DNA from: Polynucleobacter sp. HIN5
GTDB taxonomy: Bacteria > Pseudomonadota > Gammaproteobacteria > Burkholderiales > Burkholderiaceae
NCBI RefSeq assembly: GCF_030297555.1
Contig: NZ_AP028136.1
Coordinates: 434,001 to 498,000, forward strand
Reading direction: 5' to 3'
DNA: 64,000 nt
Position 1 is the stretch's first letter. Each line of letters opens with the position of its first letter. The notes beneath the pieces are model-generated. The model did no database searches, was not told the origin of the DNA, and saw only the letters and a program-made list of their open reading frames with translations. A program made the position numbers and the translations under genes. Positions 63,322 through 64,000 of the stretch are shown here, in pieces.

Positions 63322-64000
63322 ATGTTTAGGTGCGGCACGATCGCATTAGTGGGCAGGCCCAATATGGGTAAATCCACTCTATTAAATGCACTCGTAGGGC
63401 AAAAAATTAGCATCACATCGCGCAAAGCGCAAACGACCCGCTACCGAATTGCTGGGGTGCAGACGCGTGATCAGGCGCAGTTTATCTTCATCGATACTCC
63501 TGGCTTTCAGACGCGCGTCATGAATACCCTTAATCAGACTCTCAATCGAACGGTAACTAGTACCTTGCATGATGTTGATGTCATCTGTTTCATTGTGGAG
63601 GCGGGTTACTGGGGTGCCGATGATGTCAACGTTTTGCGATTATTACCAAATGACAAGCCGGTACTATTAGTTGCAAATAAGCTGGATTTATTTGCGTCGC
63701 GTTTTGATAATTCCGACGCTCGTGATCTGGAACTTTTTGAGTTCATGAAAAAAATGGCACAGCCATGGGGGGCAATTGCCGAGCAAACCAAGGGTTGCGA
63801 AGCGCAAACAATTGCAAGTCCTGAACAAACCTTTGCTGAAGTGATTCCAATGAGTGGTAAGAATAAGGATGATATTGAGCGCTTATTAGATGTGATTGCA
63901 GAGTACTTACCAGAGGGCGAGGCGCGATACGAGCCCGATACGCTGACGGATCGTAGCGAACGCTTTATGGCTGCTGAGATCTTGCGCGAGAAGGTGTTTC
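63322..64000 (+). CDS. era: GTPase Era, N-terminal part (cut by window edge)
   Basis: 226 codons are visible. '[16 protein letters not shown]' (G1, residues 10-25; Met replaces the usual Val), 'KAQTTRYR' (G2), 'IDTPGF' (G3, 57-62), 'ANKLDLF' (G4, 118-124) and 'IPMSGKN' (G5, 175-181) identify Era, and '[17 protein letters not shown]' begins the KH domain. Between G4 and G5 there are about 25 residues more than in E. coli Era (143-173). Era binds 16S rRNA near its 3' end in 30S maturation. It starts 1 base after rnc ends; lepB-rnc-era is a conserved operon. Confidence 0.95.
   Translation, partial: MFRCGTIALVGRPNMGKSTLLNALVGQKISITSRKAQTTRYRIAGVQTRDQAQFIFIDTPGFQTRVMNTLNQTLNRTVTSTLHDVDVICFIVEAGYWGADDVNVLRLLPNDKPVLLVANKLDLFASRFDNSDARDLELFEFMKKMAQPWGAIAEQTKGCEAQTIASPEQTFAEVIPMSGKNKDDIERLLDVIAEYLPEGEARYEPDTLTDRSERFMAAEILREKVF

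Noticed and set aside
1-64000. Mobile element, prophage or genomic island
   Set aside because: No transposase, integrase, phage gene, tRNA-flanking repeat or compositional break was seen; gene order is the conserved chromosomal one throughout.

Overview
The window is ordinary chromosomal core from a free-living betaproteobacterium of the order Burkholderiales. The moderate GC content, very tight packing, the order gyrA-serC-pheA-hisC-tyrA-aroA-cmk-rpsA-ihfB-lapB-ugd-hldE-hldD, the plsX-fabHDG-acpP-fabF-mucD-lepA-lepB-rnc-era block and an ANDERYALAA tmRNA tag together point to Polynucleobacter or a close relative. The genus is an inference from gene order and protein character, not from a database search. 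I see no insertion sequence, prophage, plasmid gene, CRISPR array, rRNA or tRNA. The only RNA gene recognised is tmRNA.

Layout. 1-5200: a cut-off 2-hydroxyacid dehydrogenase, small oxidoreductase-type proteins (ABM, CMD, pirin), the tRNA hydroxylase TrhO, a COG4091 dehydrogenase with a SAF domain, and a divergent pair of an unknown membrane protein and a winged-helix protein. 5150-7700: tmRNA, gph, ubiG and an OmpA-type lipoprotein-like envelope protein with a good terminator. 7800-16730: gyrA followed by an overlapping run of serine and aromatic amino acid genes ending in cmk. 16840-25060: rpsA, ihfB, lapB, then LPS precursor genes (ugd, hldE, hldD), a secreted ComEA-type protein and cysM. 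25060-30000: mltB, a deacetylase-family hydrolase, etfBA and two small envelope genes. 30230-32300: the ribosomal operon rpsP-rimM-trmD-rplS. 32350-41590: nudL, a CbiB-like membrane protein, rsgA, an M48 protease, orn, mog, pmbA, folA, thyA, fdxA and a D-2-hydroxyacid dehydrogenase. 41600-44950: molybdenum cofactor genes moaA-mobA-moeA plus a small membrane protein. 44975-47850: rne with a long structured leader. 47890-52580: rluC, a HAD phosphatase, an S49 protease, an RsmI-like methyltransferase, yceF and yceD. 52650-64000: rpmF, the fatty-acid synthesis operon, mucD, lepA, lepB, rnc and the first 226 codons of era.

How the genes work together. Most blocks are known co-transcribed modules: chorismate to phenylalanine and tyrosine with its aminotransferase and EPSP synthase; L-glycero-D-manno-heptose supply together with the LPS regulator LapB; ribosome assembly (rpsP, rimM, trmD, rplS, rsgA, era, rnc, rne, rluC, yceD, rpmF); and initiation and elongation of fatty acids with their acyl carrier protein. 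Many genes overlap by 1-4 bases, tail-to-tail neighbours have 0-7 bases between them or overlap, and several divergent start codons are only 14-26 bases apart.

Hunt result. I did not find a new defence, mobile or biosynthetic system, and the content is mostly housekeeping. The most interesting emergent signal is regulatory. At least seven genes lacking a Shine-Dalgarno sequence have a -10-like hexamer exactly 6 bases before the start codon, which predicts leaderless mRNAs; in one case (M48 protease/orn) a single palindromic TATTATA element appears to serve two divergent genes 15 bases apart. Other points worth checking are the structured rne leader, absence of rpoE-rseAB between fabF and mucD, a tmRNA terminator apparently embedded in a neighbouring coding sequence, and an insertion in the Era G domain.
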